DNA of 64,000 nt from Oxytricha trifallax (taxonomy: Eukaryota; Ciliophora; Spirotrichea; Sporadotrichida; Oxytrichidae): NCBI GenBank assembly GCA_000711775.1, contig ARYC01000266.1:62001-126000 (forward strand), in the 5' to 3' direction. The translations under genes were made by a program, and so were the position numbers. Below the pieces are notes generated by a model, which worked only from the letters and a program-made list of their open reading frames with translations, was not told the DNA's origin and ran no database searches. This document shows, piece by piece, positions 52,221-62,218 of the stretch (its first letter is position 1; each line of letters starts with the position of its first letter).

Positions 52221-52658
52221 GAGATGTAATATATGTTTTAGTAAAATCATTTTTTATTAATTGCTATTTCTATATTTGATAACTTTCCTTATTAACTTAA
52301 ACTTTATATATATCTTTAATATTTTTTTAATATATTTAATATATTAGTTTGGATTAATTAAAATATTTGCGTGAATCCGCAAAACCTTTATTGAACAAGA
52401 TCTTACGGCATAATCCGAATGAACATAATTAATTTGCATTTAAATTAATCCAATTATTCACTAATAATGTCATTTACTCTTAGACGATTTCAAGTTTTCC
52501 TTTACTAACAGCTCTTTCTCACAGTAGAACATAGCATTCTGATGGTGTACTATAACTATTTGCTTTTTAGTAAAAAATACATAGATTTTTTACTCGCAGT
52601 ATTAAGTTGACCCTCTCTGTCAAAAATATATTTTTATCTTTTCCTCTTGAATGCGACT

Positions 52659-53670
52659 TCTGGGAATCATGAAAAGCAATGCGGAAAATTTATGATTGTA
52701 AAAATTAGATTAATCTTAATTAGAATACTTATTACAAGAATAAAAAATGGAAATCTCTCTAAAATTGTTTCATCATTCTCTTCTTCGTTATCATCTTCAT
52801 TGAACTTATCAATGTCATCTTCATAGTCCTCTCTTCGTGTTATCTTGCGAAGCATCAGTTTAGTAGCACCCGTGGTCTTACAAGGTAGGCTACTAAAAAA
52901 TAAAATTTAAAGATATACTTTTTGTAACTTACATTTAATGTGAGTGCAGTACCTCCACCTGCGTCTAATCTATACGAATACTTTTAATAAATTAAGTTTT
53001 TGATTAAATTAATTAATTTCCTATTATAAATCATAAATCATATCCTCATGCTGCCAGTTTCGTTAATTTAGCTCCAGTAATTTTACTGCTTCTCTGTCCA
53101 CATATCTCATTTCATAATCTCTTTACTTCTAACTTCCTCTTTATCTAATATTCTTCTGATAAGACTTCCTCATTCTAGTTTCTAATTCCCGGAGAACAAA
53201 CTTTTGTTGCCACTCTCGTGACTTATGGAGAATAAATCTCTTAAGCATGTATGGTTTTGTCAAAACCTTAGCACGTGGCCTACGAAAAATCTTTAAATTT
53301 TTAAGTTTCATCTAGTATTCTTGCACATAAGCTACACCATCCTCATTCTTTCAGAAGTTGGTCCTTTTATGTTGAATTTTATTTATTCCTTTTCTTGAGT
53401 TGGTCAATCTAATCTTCAATCTATTTTTAAATCCCATTAGTTTATTAAATGGAACTTCCTGAAGTCTGTTCTCTCATGATCCATGAATTTCCTAGTCCTT
53501 GCTTCTATCTCTATGGTCATTCACAACTTCTTTTATTTTCTATCAAAACTACGCCTTCCTCTTAATCTTCTTCTTTCTATAATTCTCCTTTTAAATGCTA
53601 TACCTTTGCTTGTATCTTTGCTGACTAGATTTCTCTTTCTGTTCTTCCTCATTGTTAATAATTTTCTTTA
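52659..53670 (-). pseudogene. Basic protein ending in the acidic-tail module (copy 3)
   Basis: The minus strand from about 53670 encodes a Lys/Arg-rich protein: KSSQQRYKQRYSIQKENYRK, IRLTNSRKGINKIQHKR, RRPRAKVLTKPYMLKRF and REWQQKFVLRELETRMRKS, with TGA codons at about three points. Near 52965 it reads DAGGGTALTLN. A probable 40-bp intron at 52893-52932 (GTAAGT to TTTTAG) follows, then PCKTTGATKLMLRKITRRE, an acidic tail (DDIDKFNEDDNEEENDET), and a hydrophobic end stopping at TGA near 52667. The exon 1 motif and intron position match copy 2. The function is unknown; the basic body plus acidic tail would suit a DNA-associated transposon protein. Confidence 0.5.
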
Positions 53671-54059
53671 ATCTATAAAATTTTAGGATATACTATAAAA
53701 ATTACTTAATTTTTTGCTATTAATTCCATTTCTCTTTTTTTCTTCTACAATTCAATTAATGAAGAATGAATTGTTCAAGCCTGTTTTTTAAGGAATAATT
53801 AAAAACAGCCAAAAAGTAATACTTTTCCAACTGTGTCATATCATAGATTTATTATAAATAAGATTTTTGAAGATAAAAAGTAATAGGAGTGTTTAATCAA
53901 TTCATAAAGTTTAATAAAGAGATAATTATATGAAAAATATTAATATTAAAAGCACTTAAATATATTTTATAATTATTCATGATGCTTTTTAAATAAAATA
54001 AAGTGAATTAGAAAATGAATTTAGAATAATAACAATAGTAATTGTAGTAATAGTAATAG

Positions 54060-54250
54060 TAAATCTAACAAAAAAACGTTTCATCTACATCTTCCTCCTC
54101 ATCTTCACTGTCATCATCGAAAATCTTAAATTGTTTGCCCTTCTTTGTGTGACTTCTTGAAGTTCCTCTTCGTTGACGTCCTAAGTCTTACCAGGTGCAA
54201 CCCCTGTAAAAATAAAATGTTAGATATGTTTTTTGTAACTTAAATTTTTG
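54060..54250 (-). pseudogene. Acidic-tail module (copy 4)
   Basis: After an intron-like segment whose 5' GT has become TT (near 54230) and which ends TTTTTACAG, the minus strand reads GRQRRGTSRSHTKKGKQFK. An acidic tail (FDDDSEDEEEDVDETF) follows. It aligns with copy 3 over exon 2 and the intron. It lies just outside the left end of the TBE-like element. Confidence 0.45.
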
Positions 54251-54622
54251 TTGAATGACACAGAGCACTCTGATCAGACATGTTTTAAATTGTTTATTTC
54301 TATATTTTATTATTAATTACAATTCACTTTATTAAAAAAATATCGTAATTCTATAATTGTAAAAATAGATCATTCACAGAATTATCTTCTTGATCGAAAA
54401 AACTAAAGAAATTATTTGAAAATGGTACAAATGGAATAATTAAAACTTAAATACTCAACAAAATAAATTTATATGCACAAATCAAAACTTATTATATTAA
54501 TTTCATTTAAATATGATTAAACAATTTCGTAAGTTGTTTAATTTATTGAAAACAATTAATGATTTAATGAATAAAAATATAATATATAAATGGTAGCCAT
54601 ATAAACCAATTGCTTGATTAAG

Positions 54623-54690
54623 TTTTTGATTGATAAAAATAGACTATTAAGGGATACTTTATTAGGGTTTTAGTAGGGTTTATGTAGGGA
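54623..54690 (+). repeat. Left terminal inverted repeat of the TBE-like element
   Basis: TTTTTGATT and AGACTATTAA, then GGGTTTTAGTAGGGTTTATG. It matches the inverse of 62219-62280. The inner part carries telomere-like AGGGTTTT/AGGGTTTA units. Confidence 0.75.
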
Positions 54691-54748
54691 ATTAGGATTT
54701 AAATATTAGTAATTTAAGTGAGTATAACAAGCGAGTTTTTTAAATATT

Positions 54749-56085
54749 TCACACAAACATAAGATTAGAGTCATGTGGCAGTTCTATGAGTTTTATCTTT
54801 CTAAGTTACTGTTTCATTGTTGCTATTGTTGCTTGATTTGATGATAGTTTGATATGAGAGCTCTCTCACAGGTGTTGCTTAATTCTCTCACTCTTGCATG
54901 TAAAGTAATTGCTTCTTTGCATATCACTCTCTAGTATTATTATTACTAGAGCCCATATATCCCATGCAGTGTTTCCATCACTCCAATCTTCTCTCTGGGA
55001 AATATCCTGGGGTTCCTCATGCATTTCCTAATGTTGAGGATTCTACTCTTTGAGCTCTGCTGAAATAGATAATGTATACTCTTAATGGTTGAAAGTCAAG
55101 CATTATATTTTATGATTTCAAGTCTCTATGGACATAGCCAAGCTTGTGGAGCTTTTCGATTCCTTCAACTAATTGCTGTACTATCTAACCAATTTATCTT
55201 TAACATTTATTGTCTGATAAGAATTCTCTGTATGAAATTTCTAGTAAAGGAAGTCTAAAGGCTACATGATCTTTCCCAAGTAAAATATCATCAAGCTAAA
55301 TAATATGTTAACACTCTTTGAACTTTGTATTTTAAAGAGCATAAAACTCATTTGCAAATTCCATTTGTAACTTTTCATCAGCAAGAAAGTAATTAAAAAG
55401 ATAAATCTTGTAGGCATACTAGTACTCTCTTTTCTCTTTTATCCTCTATTGTGAGATAGCTTTCTAGGCAAGAATCTAAGTCAATAATTTTAATATGGAA
55501 ATTTTTATCGCCTAAATTTTTAACCATGATTTTATTTATATAAGAGACTTCTATACCTCAACTCTATGTGACTCCACTTGATTTCTTGATCTTCTTCTTA
55601 AGAGGAATTTATTGCCTGTAGGTTCATGAAGATAAAACATTGGATGTGCTTTTTCTTTAAATGTACTTTAAGGTCTCTTGTTTTAGAATATGGTTTCTCA
55701 TAGAACTCACAGATATACTTCCCATCCTTCTTTTGATGCTTGAGATATAGCTTAGGCATATCATTGTGTAAATCTCACAAATTTTTCGTATAAGTTGACT
55801 TGTAGAGGAAAACTTTTTTGCATTCTTTGCATTAATAGTCTACTTTGGCTGGTATTTATTAATGCTCTATGGCGGGTTGTTTAACCTCCTCCTGAATTTG
55901 CACAGCTTCTTTGATAACCTCCTACTTAACTTATATTTAATCTCAAAGGTTGACTGGTCAAAAGTGTCATAAGTAGGCTCCCAATAAGTGCAAGCGTCTC
56001 TGGTCTCAATTTTTTTATGGTTTCTGGAATGATAACTTTTATTGACTTTAACCAAGTAATTCAGCTCTTCTTAAAAGGTTAGCGT
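54749..56085 (-). pseudogene. TBE-type C2H2 zinc-finger/protein-kinase protein
   Basis: Reading the minus strand from about 56085: a Lys/Arg-rich start (VKVNKSYHSRNHKKIETRD), then a zinc finger pair with YQCKECKKVFLYKS and ICEFYEKPYSKTRDLKVHLK near 55700-55840. A kinase domain follows: MVKNLGDKNFHIKIIDLDS, MEFANEFYALQNTKF (helix C region), LVEGIEKLHKLGYVHRDLKS with the HRDLK catalytic loop, GTPGYFPER (activation segment end) and DGNTAWDIWALV (helix F Asp-Trp). The DFG Asp position appears as Tyr (IIYFSRA), so activity is doubtful. At least three frameshifts and TGA codons occur, including one directly before GTPGY. The end is TGA 54749-54751. This matches the domain order of the 57-kDa ORF of TBE elements, a protein of unknown role in excision. 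Confidence 0.75.
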
Positions 56086-56646
56086 TATTTTAGTATGTTG
56101 ATATAATTTATTATAATATTGATCAAATCAACATTGGTGTAGTATAATAGTATAGTATAAGACACTCAGGTAAATTCTTTGCTGAGAGGTAAGAAAATAT
56201 AATCACCATAAAAGGCTTTTAGTTGGCATATTTTATGAGCATATTTTACATTTTAATAAATTAAAAGCTCCTAAAGAAGTTTTGTTTCTCTTGGAGGTCT
56301 TCTAAATCAAGTTTGAACTTAATTTGAAGGTAAAGTTATTAAAGATTTTTAAATTAATATGCTCTTAATTAAGTTTTAATCTTAAAACTTAACTCCTAAC
56401 AAAGTTCGCTTAATTAAGAGGACCTCCTAAAATAATTAAACATTATTAGGAGCAATTTAATGGAGAGAGTTTGATAAAAATGGAAATCAATATGTAAAAC
56501 TTGGAATGTTTTTCATTACTTCTCCGCATATCTTTTCAAGGCTGACTCCAGGAGGTCTTCCCTATTTAGTAGTAAGATTTTAATAAACTTATAATGGACA
56601 TCCATAATTTTAAATTTCATTAACATTTATAGAAAGAGGAAGCAAG

Positions 56647-57450
56647 ATGGAGTCTATGAATGATGCAATGAAGAGAATTCAATCTCAAGACTTAATAGGA
56701 AAATTTCGAAGTAAAGAGGACCTTTATAGATACTTGGTATAGCAAGGTAAGTTCTTAAGTAAGATTAATAAATCCATTATAGTTGGATTGTTCTTGCCGA
56801 CTTAGGTGGGATCTAAAATCTCATTCTTAAAAGCCTTACTAAGTGAAGAGAAAAAAAGCTTTTAAGTCTAAAGAAATTAGGATGATTGAGATTCTTAACT
56901 ACCCAAAAATATCAGTGAAAAACCTATATGACGATGCTATGAGTAATCCAGATAATGCTCTCTACCTTCAATTTAAGCTACAACTGTCTAATAAATTGGG
57001 AGAGAGAAACTTCTTCTTTGGTGTGCTTGGAACACTGAAACCTGATTAATTAAATGAAGTAATTTAAGAAGCTCACAAGAAACGCTACAGCATCTCATCT
57101 GAGGAGTAAGAGAAGAGGGAAAATAATTAATGACTCCTGGCAGGAAGAACTGCAAAAGGATCCTTTCATCTCAAGTAAGCTTAGACTACTAACTTTATAG
57201 AAAAAACCTGGCACTGCTATATACTTGATGAAAGAGCGCAGCAAATTAAACAAAGAGAGAAAGTCTCAAGTAAGCATGAATTGAGTAAGAGACTCTTCAA
57301 AGATTTTTAAAAGCCAGACGATATGAATATAGATGCAGGAGCTGGCACTAAGAGAAGAAACATTGGCCCAAGCAAGCATTAAGAAGAGGAGAAGAAAGAG
57401 AAGCCAAATCCCTTTACGGGCAAATTTAATATGCGAAATTTTTCATTAGT
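56647..57450 (+). pseudogene. Small TBE ORF (22-kDa-like)
   Basis: From ATG 56647 the frame reads MESMNDAMKRIQSQDLIGKF, SKEDLYRYLVQQGKFLSKIN and VGSKISFLKALLSEEKK. A +1 shift at about 56850 continues IRMIEILNYPKISVKNLYDD and LQLSNKLGERNFFFGVLG. A second change past a TGA near 57133 gives TWHCYILDERAQQIKQ, then NIDAGAGTKRRNIGPSKHQ and a Lys/Glu-rich end. The DAGAGT motif is shared with the acidic-tail modules at 47.5 and 53.0 kb. No TGA ends the frame before it runs into the convergent transposase gene about 40 bp away. By position it corresponds to the small ORF of TBE elements. Function unknown. Confidence 0.6.
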
Positions 57451-57462
57451 TTAAATCTAACT

Positions 57463-57830
57463 TTATTTATAAACACAAAATCTCCCTTCTCTAGCGCACA
57501 CTTTAGTTTTATCATCGCTGACTCTCTTAGCAGCACCCTTAATCAAATCAACTGTATCTCTCTTCAGACCGTGCATCAAATGATATAGCAGAAGTTTCTT
57601 GTAGTGGCCTTTCAAAAGGCCAATATAATTCAATTCCATTTGGCTGAGGGCTATAAGGAACATTAAATACAGGTGTTATGTTTAGTCTTTCAAATTCTCT
57701 CCTTGAGTCTTTGGTTTTCTGAACTGAGATCCCCTCACAATTCTGGTACCTGACCCGTACATGTAATTCTAGAACTGTGAGGGGATCCCAGTTCTCAATA
57801 ATCATAGCATAAAATAAAAATATTATCATC
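57463..57830 (-). pseudogene. TBE transposase, C-terminal part (after insertion)
   Basis: The minus strand reads RREFERLNITPVFNVPYSP, then the final DDE-domain motif PQPNGIELYW with the catalytic Glu. After a frameshift it continues LLKGHYKKLLLYHLMHGLK and LIKGAAKRVSDDKTKVC. This is the end of an IS630/Tc1-mariner transposase (DDE superfamily). It is the continuation of 60350-61118, separated by an insertion. No TGA closes the frame; TAA codons follow FCVYK. Confidence 0.8.
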
Positions 57831-57999
57831 TATTTTATATCATGTAAAATCTGCTTTAAATAAAACTTACTTTATCTATTTTTAAATAAAATTTTAAAAA
57901 AGAATCACTTAAGCCTACAATTAAATTATCAATTCATATATAAAAACCTAATTCTTTTTAAATCGTTTTATAAAAACAATATGTTATTTTTTATGTTAT

Positions 58000-58415
58000 T
58001 ATTGTAGGAATATATTGAAATTGGAAATTATAATTAAATAAATCAGATTTATTTCAAATTAGTGGCAGTTAAAGTTGGCCAATTTAAACGATCTTGGGCT
58101 CATTAGATAGAGAATTCAAAATTAACTTGACTTTATTGTTGGCGGTACTATTTTATCGCATCCATGGAGTTAGATAACTTCACTTTAATTGAAGGGTATA
58201 ATTTAATGATTATAGAGGCATTTAATTAAAGTCGAATTATTTCGCTCCCTCGATGCGATAAAATAGTACCGCCAACAATAAAGTCAAGATAATTTTGAAT
58301 TCTCTATCTAATGAGCCCGAGATCGTTTAAATTGGTCAACTTTAACTGCCACTAATTTGAATTAATCCTGATTTATTTAATTATAATTTACAATTTCGAA
58401 TGTATTCCTACAATA
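58000..58415. mobile_element. Palindromic MITE, family 1, copy c
   Basis: Same 416-bp palindrome as 14672-15090 with TATTGTAGG and CCTACAATA ends. It is nested in the 2.6-kb insertion, which is itself nested in the TBE-like transposase. Confidence 0.85.
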
Positions 58416-60227
58416 TTATTTTTTTCTTTCAAAATATTTTAGCAATTTTTTTCAACTAAATATTTTAATAATTGTGCTGTTTAATTAATTGAAGATTTTA
58501 TTTTTTAATTAATCAATGAAACAAGCGAATTTATCAATAAGATTTCTTCTTTTAAAATATAGAAATCTGAAGAATAAAAAGATAAATAAATTTAATTTGT
58601 TTAATTTTCATGTTTTAAAGTTATCATATAATATTTTTAACATGAATTTTTAAAATGCTAAAATATGTTAAATTCATATTAAACTTTATATAAAATGCTT
58701 ATACTGAGATGGAATATTTTATTTAATTATTAATATAAATATTAATTTCCTTTAATTAATTAAATGTAATTAAATAACTTTTTCATTCAAAACCTTATAT
58801 TTTTTTATGCTATTATGCATAATATTTGAAAGATAGCAAAATAATCTTGAATTATTTATGAATAAATTAATATAATAATATCAACTATTGTGTTGGTTTA
58901 GAAATTTAAATGATAATTATTATAATAAATTTAGAGAAAAATAATTAACTATTATAACAGAAATTTTTAATCAAAGCTTTTTTAATTTTTCTCCATTAAA
59001 GAACACAAAAATTTCTATTTTACTATTGTATGAACACATTGAAATTTAAAAAAACGAATTAATTATTAATTAACTTTGGTTATTTTTATTGGAAACTTTC
59101 TCCAAGCTCTTTCAATATTATACTTTATTGAAAGAACATTAAAATTTAAATGGTTGTTGTTATTGTTAGAATGATTTCTATGTCATCAACCATGCTAGAA
59201 AAACCAATTTTATTGTTGTGAGGAAGGTCAAAAATCCAAAATATTTCCCTTCCCTGCTATGATTCAGGAATACTGTTTATTCATTTTCCAAAATCGAATT
59301 TATTACTACAATATCATAGTTTAAATAGAATCTTTCTATGATTTATTTAGTTTTTTTAGGATGTTTGACTGTATAAGTATTTTTTTAGATATTTATTAGA
59401 ATACAATAGTATTTATTTATTAGAGAAAATAGAACATTATTATGGATCCCTATAAAACTTAACAAAAATCCATTAAGAGTATTAATAAGTATAAATTCTT
59501 AAGATTAATTTAAAAGATGTTATAAGAAAGTAAATAATCATAAAATTAATTAAAGTTTGTACAATTTTTTAATAATGTTGTCAGATTATGATTATCTAAA
59601 TGTTTGTCCCATTTCTAATAAAATTACTATGTTATTTAAATTTAAAAATTTAAATAAAAATAAAAATTCAATCATAGTAAAAATAGAAGGTCACATATCT
59701 AGAAAGAAGAAATTTTTGTGGTTCTAAAACTTAAAAATGGCATATTGATTTTATTCTAAAATTTGTGAGTATTCTCATAATAAAAAATTATTTATCTAGC
59801 CATTTATCAGATGATGTCTCTATTTTTTTATTGGATCTTTTTGAAATAAAAACCTGTAAATACTAATATTATCATTATATTTGAAATTTCTTAGTATTTG
59901 CAAAATATATAATTTTTAATTAAATATAGAAGTCAAACAACCAACTTTTCAAATTAGTAACATATATTATACTGATATTATTTTTAATATATTAGACAGA
60001 TATGTATAATTTTTTTAGTTTTATATTTATAATTAAATATTCTAGATTTGTAATAATGATGTTAATAAATTAATGAATTAAACTTATTAAAAATAAAATA
60101 GCACTAAATTATTTCTTTAAAAAGATATAAAATTTCTGAATAATCTTAATATTTTATTTTCGGAAAGAATTATTAATAAAAATTTATTTTGAACCTACCT
60201 AGTATTAAGGAAAAAAGATTTTAAAAT

Positions 60228-60345
60228 TTCCAGAACTAATTCTGGAACGTCCAGAATCATTCTGGAAATTAAAAAAAATCCTGAGTGATTCTGGAATGGA
60301 TTTATTGATTCTAGAACGTTTTAAAATTCCAGAATTTTGGGGGAT
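60228..60345. repeat. Cluster of CCAGAA / TTCTGG motifs at the end of the insertion
   Basis: In about 115 bp there are three CCAGAA and three TTCTGG occurrences plus one TTCTAGA variant, as facing pairs. Such subterminal repeats are typical transposase-binding arrays, which is an inference here. Confidence 0.6.
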
Positions 60346-61118
60346 CCATGAACTAATAAGTTATCAACAAACAGGATGTGCTCTTAGTCAGCATACTTAT
60401 CTCTGAGTTATTGCAAAAACTTTATATATTATTCAGTCTTTATAGAACGAGGGTGAATATCAAAAATCTCGAGGCCACTATCTTCACTGATTCCACCAAG
60501 GATTGCATGAGTTTATACCTTAACCTTTTGATCACAAAATTCTATGTTGTTGTACCTCTTATACCAAGACCTCGATATAAACATATTGAACGGGAATACT
60601 GCCTCATCTGCATGAATGAACTTTATATTATGCTCTTAAGCCATCTGCATTTAATTGAATATATAATTTAAATTATTCTTATAAAATGGAACATTAAAGT
60701 CGATCACTCTCTTAATGCGATTGACTGTCTTGTAAGATATACCATTCTTTTTATAGATATTAGCTATGGATTATGCAGAGATGTGTAGCTCAGGAAATTG
60801 GCGATGAAACATCACAGCCCTCTAGGCCAGAGAGAAATGAGCCCAGTATTTTAGAGTCTTATCATTAATAAGATAATTGATATGATGCTACTAGAATTTT
60901 AAAGGTCTTTTAGGCTTAGAATTAAGATGCTATCTCTTTAAATTCAATGCTAATAGACAGTGTGACCTAACAGTAGCAGGAGATTTATGAAGCAGTCTTG
61001 CAATAGATGTGTAATTTAGAATAGGTCTGAGTTGATCACTATAATCATTACATCCATAACGCAACTTAAACAATAAATCTATATATTCACTGTCATAAAC
61101 TGATCCAAAACCTCGCAT
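60346..61118 (-). pseudogene. TBE transposase, N-terminal and central part
   Basis: From ATG 61118 the minus strand gives about 250 codons without a TGA, many TAA/TAG read as Gln. It starts MRGFGSVYDSEYIDLLFKLR. A helix-turn-helix-like region follows (NYTSIARLLHKSPATVRSH; LHISAQSIANIYKKNGISY). Then come the first catalytic Asp in FIHADEAVF and the second in LFVDNLLVHGS. The order and spacing are those of IS630/Tc1-mariner (DDE) transposases such as the 42-kDa TBE transposase, an enzyme needed for germline DNA elimination in Oxytricha. The third catalytic residue lies 2.6 kb away because of an insertion. The plus-strand ORF at 60378-60671 is an antisense shadow. Confidence 0.85.
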
Positions 61119-61135
61119 ATACTCACTTAAATTAC

Positions 61136-62212
61136 TAATAAAAGAGTAATTTTTTTGTGATAAGTAAGTTGTAAAATTAAATTTAAACTCAAATTAAATA
61201 TAGTATTTTAATTATTAAGATTATAGTTAAAAGTTTAAAGATAAAAAACATCATCGTTCTCTCGTGCGTGATAGCTGTGGCTCAAACCGTCGTGAAAACC
61301 GACACCCTCTTAGACTTCGGAAATTCCCTCGCAAACTTCAATGCTTGTACCTGCACCTCACTCATTGATAACAATAACAACGACAGAGATACCTGCTTGG
61401 TTGCCTGCACTGAAGCCTCAGCTTACATTACCAAGATGTTCACCTCAACTGAATACACTGCCTCTAAATTCAACCCAGCTGAGTTCTTATCCATGCTAGG
61501 AGACTTCAATACCAAATTCAATGCACAAATGAATCAAATCAGACTCGTCGAGTTAATGCAAGACTTCGACAAGAGATATTCAGTAAAGTTGCAAAGTTCA
61601 CCATTACTATTGATATATGAAACTACACAATTTGAGCGAAAACTCTGAAGCAGCAGCAGAATTCTTAAGCGGTCTAGACGTATTCACTATAGGAGAGCTG
61701 CTCTGGCTACAGAGATTTCCTCTAACATAATAACAGATTAGTTCACCCAGAACTCGACAAGAAAACTGAAGAAATTATCGCAGATGTATTGGGTGCTGAA
61801 GTCTTAAGAACAACTATTGCAGAAAATGCCCTTGTTGGTTCTTATTCAGTGCTAACGAATAGAGGAGGTCCCGTAGTGTTGCTGAGATTGATGAACTCAC
61901 TACTTTGCTATAAATTCCACTTTGCGAAGATACCGTAAACAGAGGTAGTAATTTCGTTGCTAGTGGATTAGTCGCAAATGATTGGAGTGCTTTTTATGGC
62001 CTTGATACCAGATATTGATGCTGTATTTAAGCTAACAGAAGCAGGAAAGAGTATTTCAGCTCAGAATATAAGGGAACTCCAATCGATCAACTATCATGAT
62101 GATTAAGCATATGAAGTGTATATGTATAATTAAGATATTTAATAAGATGATAATGAATTAAGTGAATTTAATTTTACAACTTACTTATCACAGAAAAATT
62201 ACTCTTTTATTA
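61136..62212. mobile_element. Gene cassette with 48-bp inverted repeats inside the TBE-like element
   Basis: TAATAAAAGAGTAATTTTT and GTGATAAGTAAGTTG at 61136-61183 recur in inverse at 62165-62212 with one or two differences. Between them is a GC-richer secreted-protein gene. TA lies at both outer edges. The cassette sits between the transposase start and the right terminal repeat, where a TBE element normally has no host gene. Confidence 0.65.
61228..62105 (+). CDS. Secreted protein gene, unidentified (interrupted)
   Basis: The plus strand is rich in G and C compared with its flanks and reads [19 protein letters not shown], a signal peptide. Then follow [20 protein letters not shown] and [19 protein letters not shown] with four Cys residues, and [20 protein letters not shown]. 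After about 61550 the coding continues in other frames: [56 protein letters not shown] and [16 protein letters not shown]. The codon where Met is expected is ATA, as in the similar gene at 21435-22240. It is probably an exported protein. Repeated frame changes suggest a dead copy or a gene cut by small IESs. Confidence 0.6.
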
Positions 62213-62218
62213 AAACAT

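Larger units (their letters stand above)
57735..60345. mobile_element. 2.6-kb insertion in the transposase gene
   Basis: The transposase breaks off right after VDNLLVHGS and resumes at QKTKDSRREF, so DNA between about 57735 and 60345 was inserted. The ends share inverted CCCC..AAATTCTGG-type sequence (ATCCCCTCACAATTCTGG at the left; CCAGAATTTTGGGGGATCC at the right) and GATC on both sides, a possible target duplication. The left end is itself a ~60-bp hairpin. The right end carries several CCAGAA/TTCTGG repeats (60228-60340). The body is AT-rich without genes and holds a family-1 MITE. Confidence 0.65.

Noticed and set aside
53483-53671. 62-codon hydrophobic plus-strand ORF
   Set aside because: Antisense of a Lys/Arg-rich minus-strand coding block.
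60378-60671. 97-codon plus-strand ORF
   Set aside because: Exact antisense of the transposase catalytic region.
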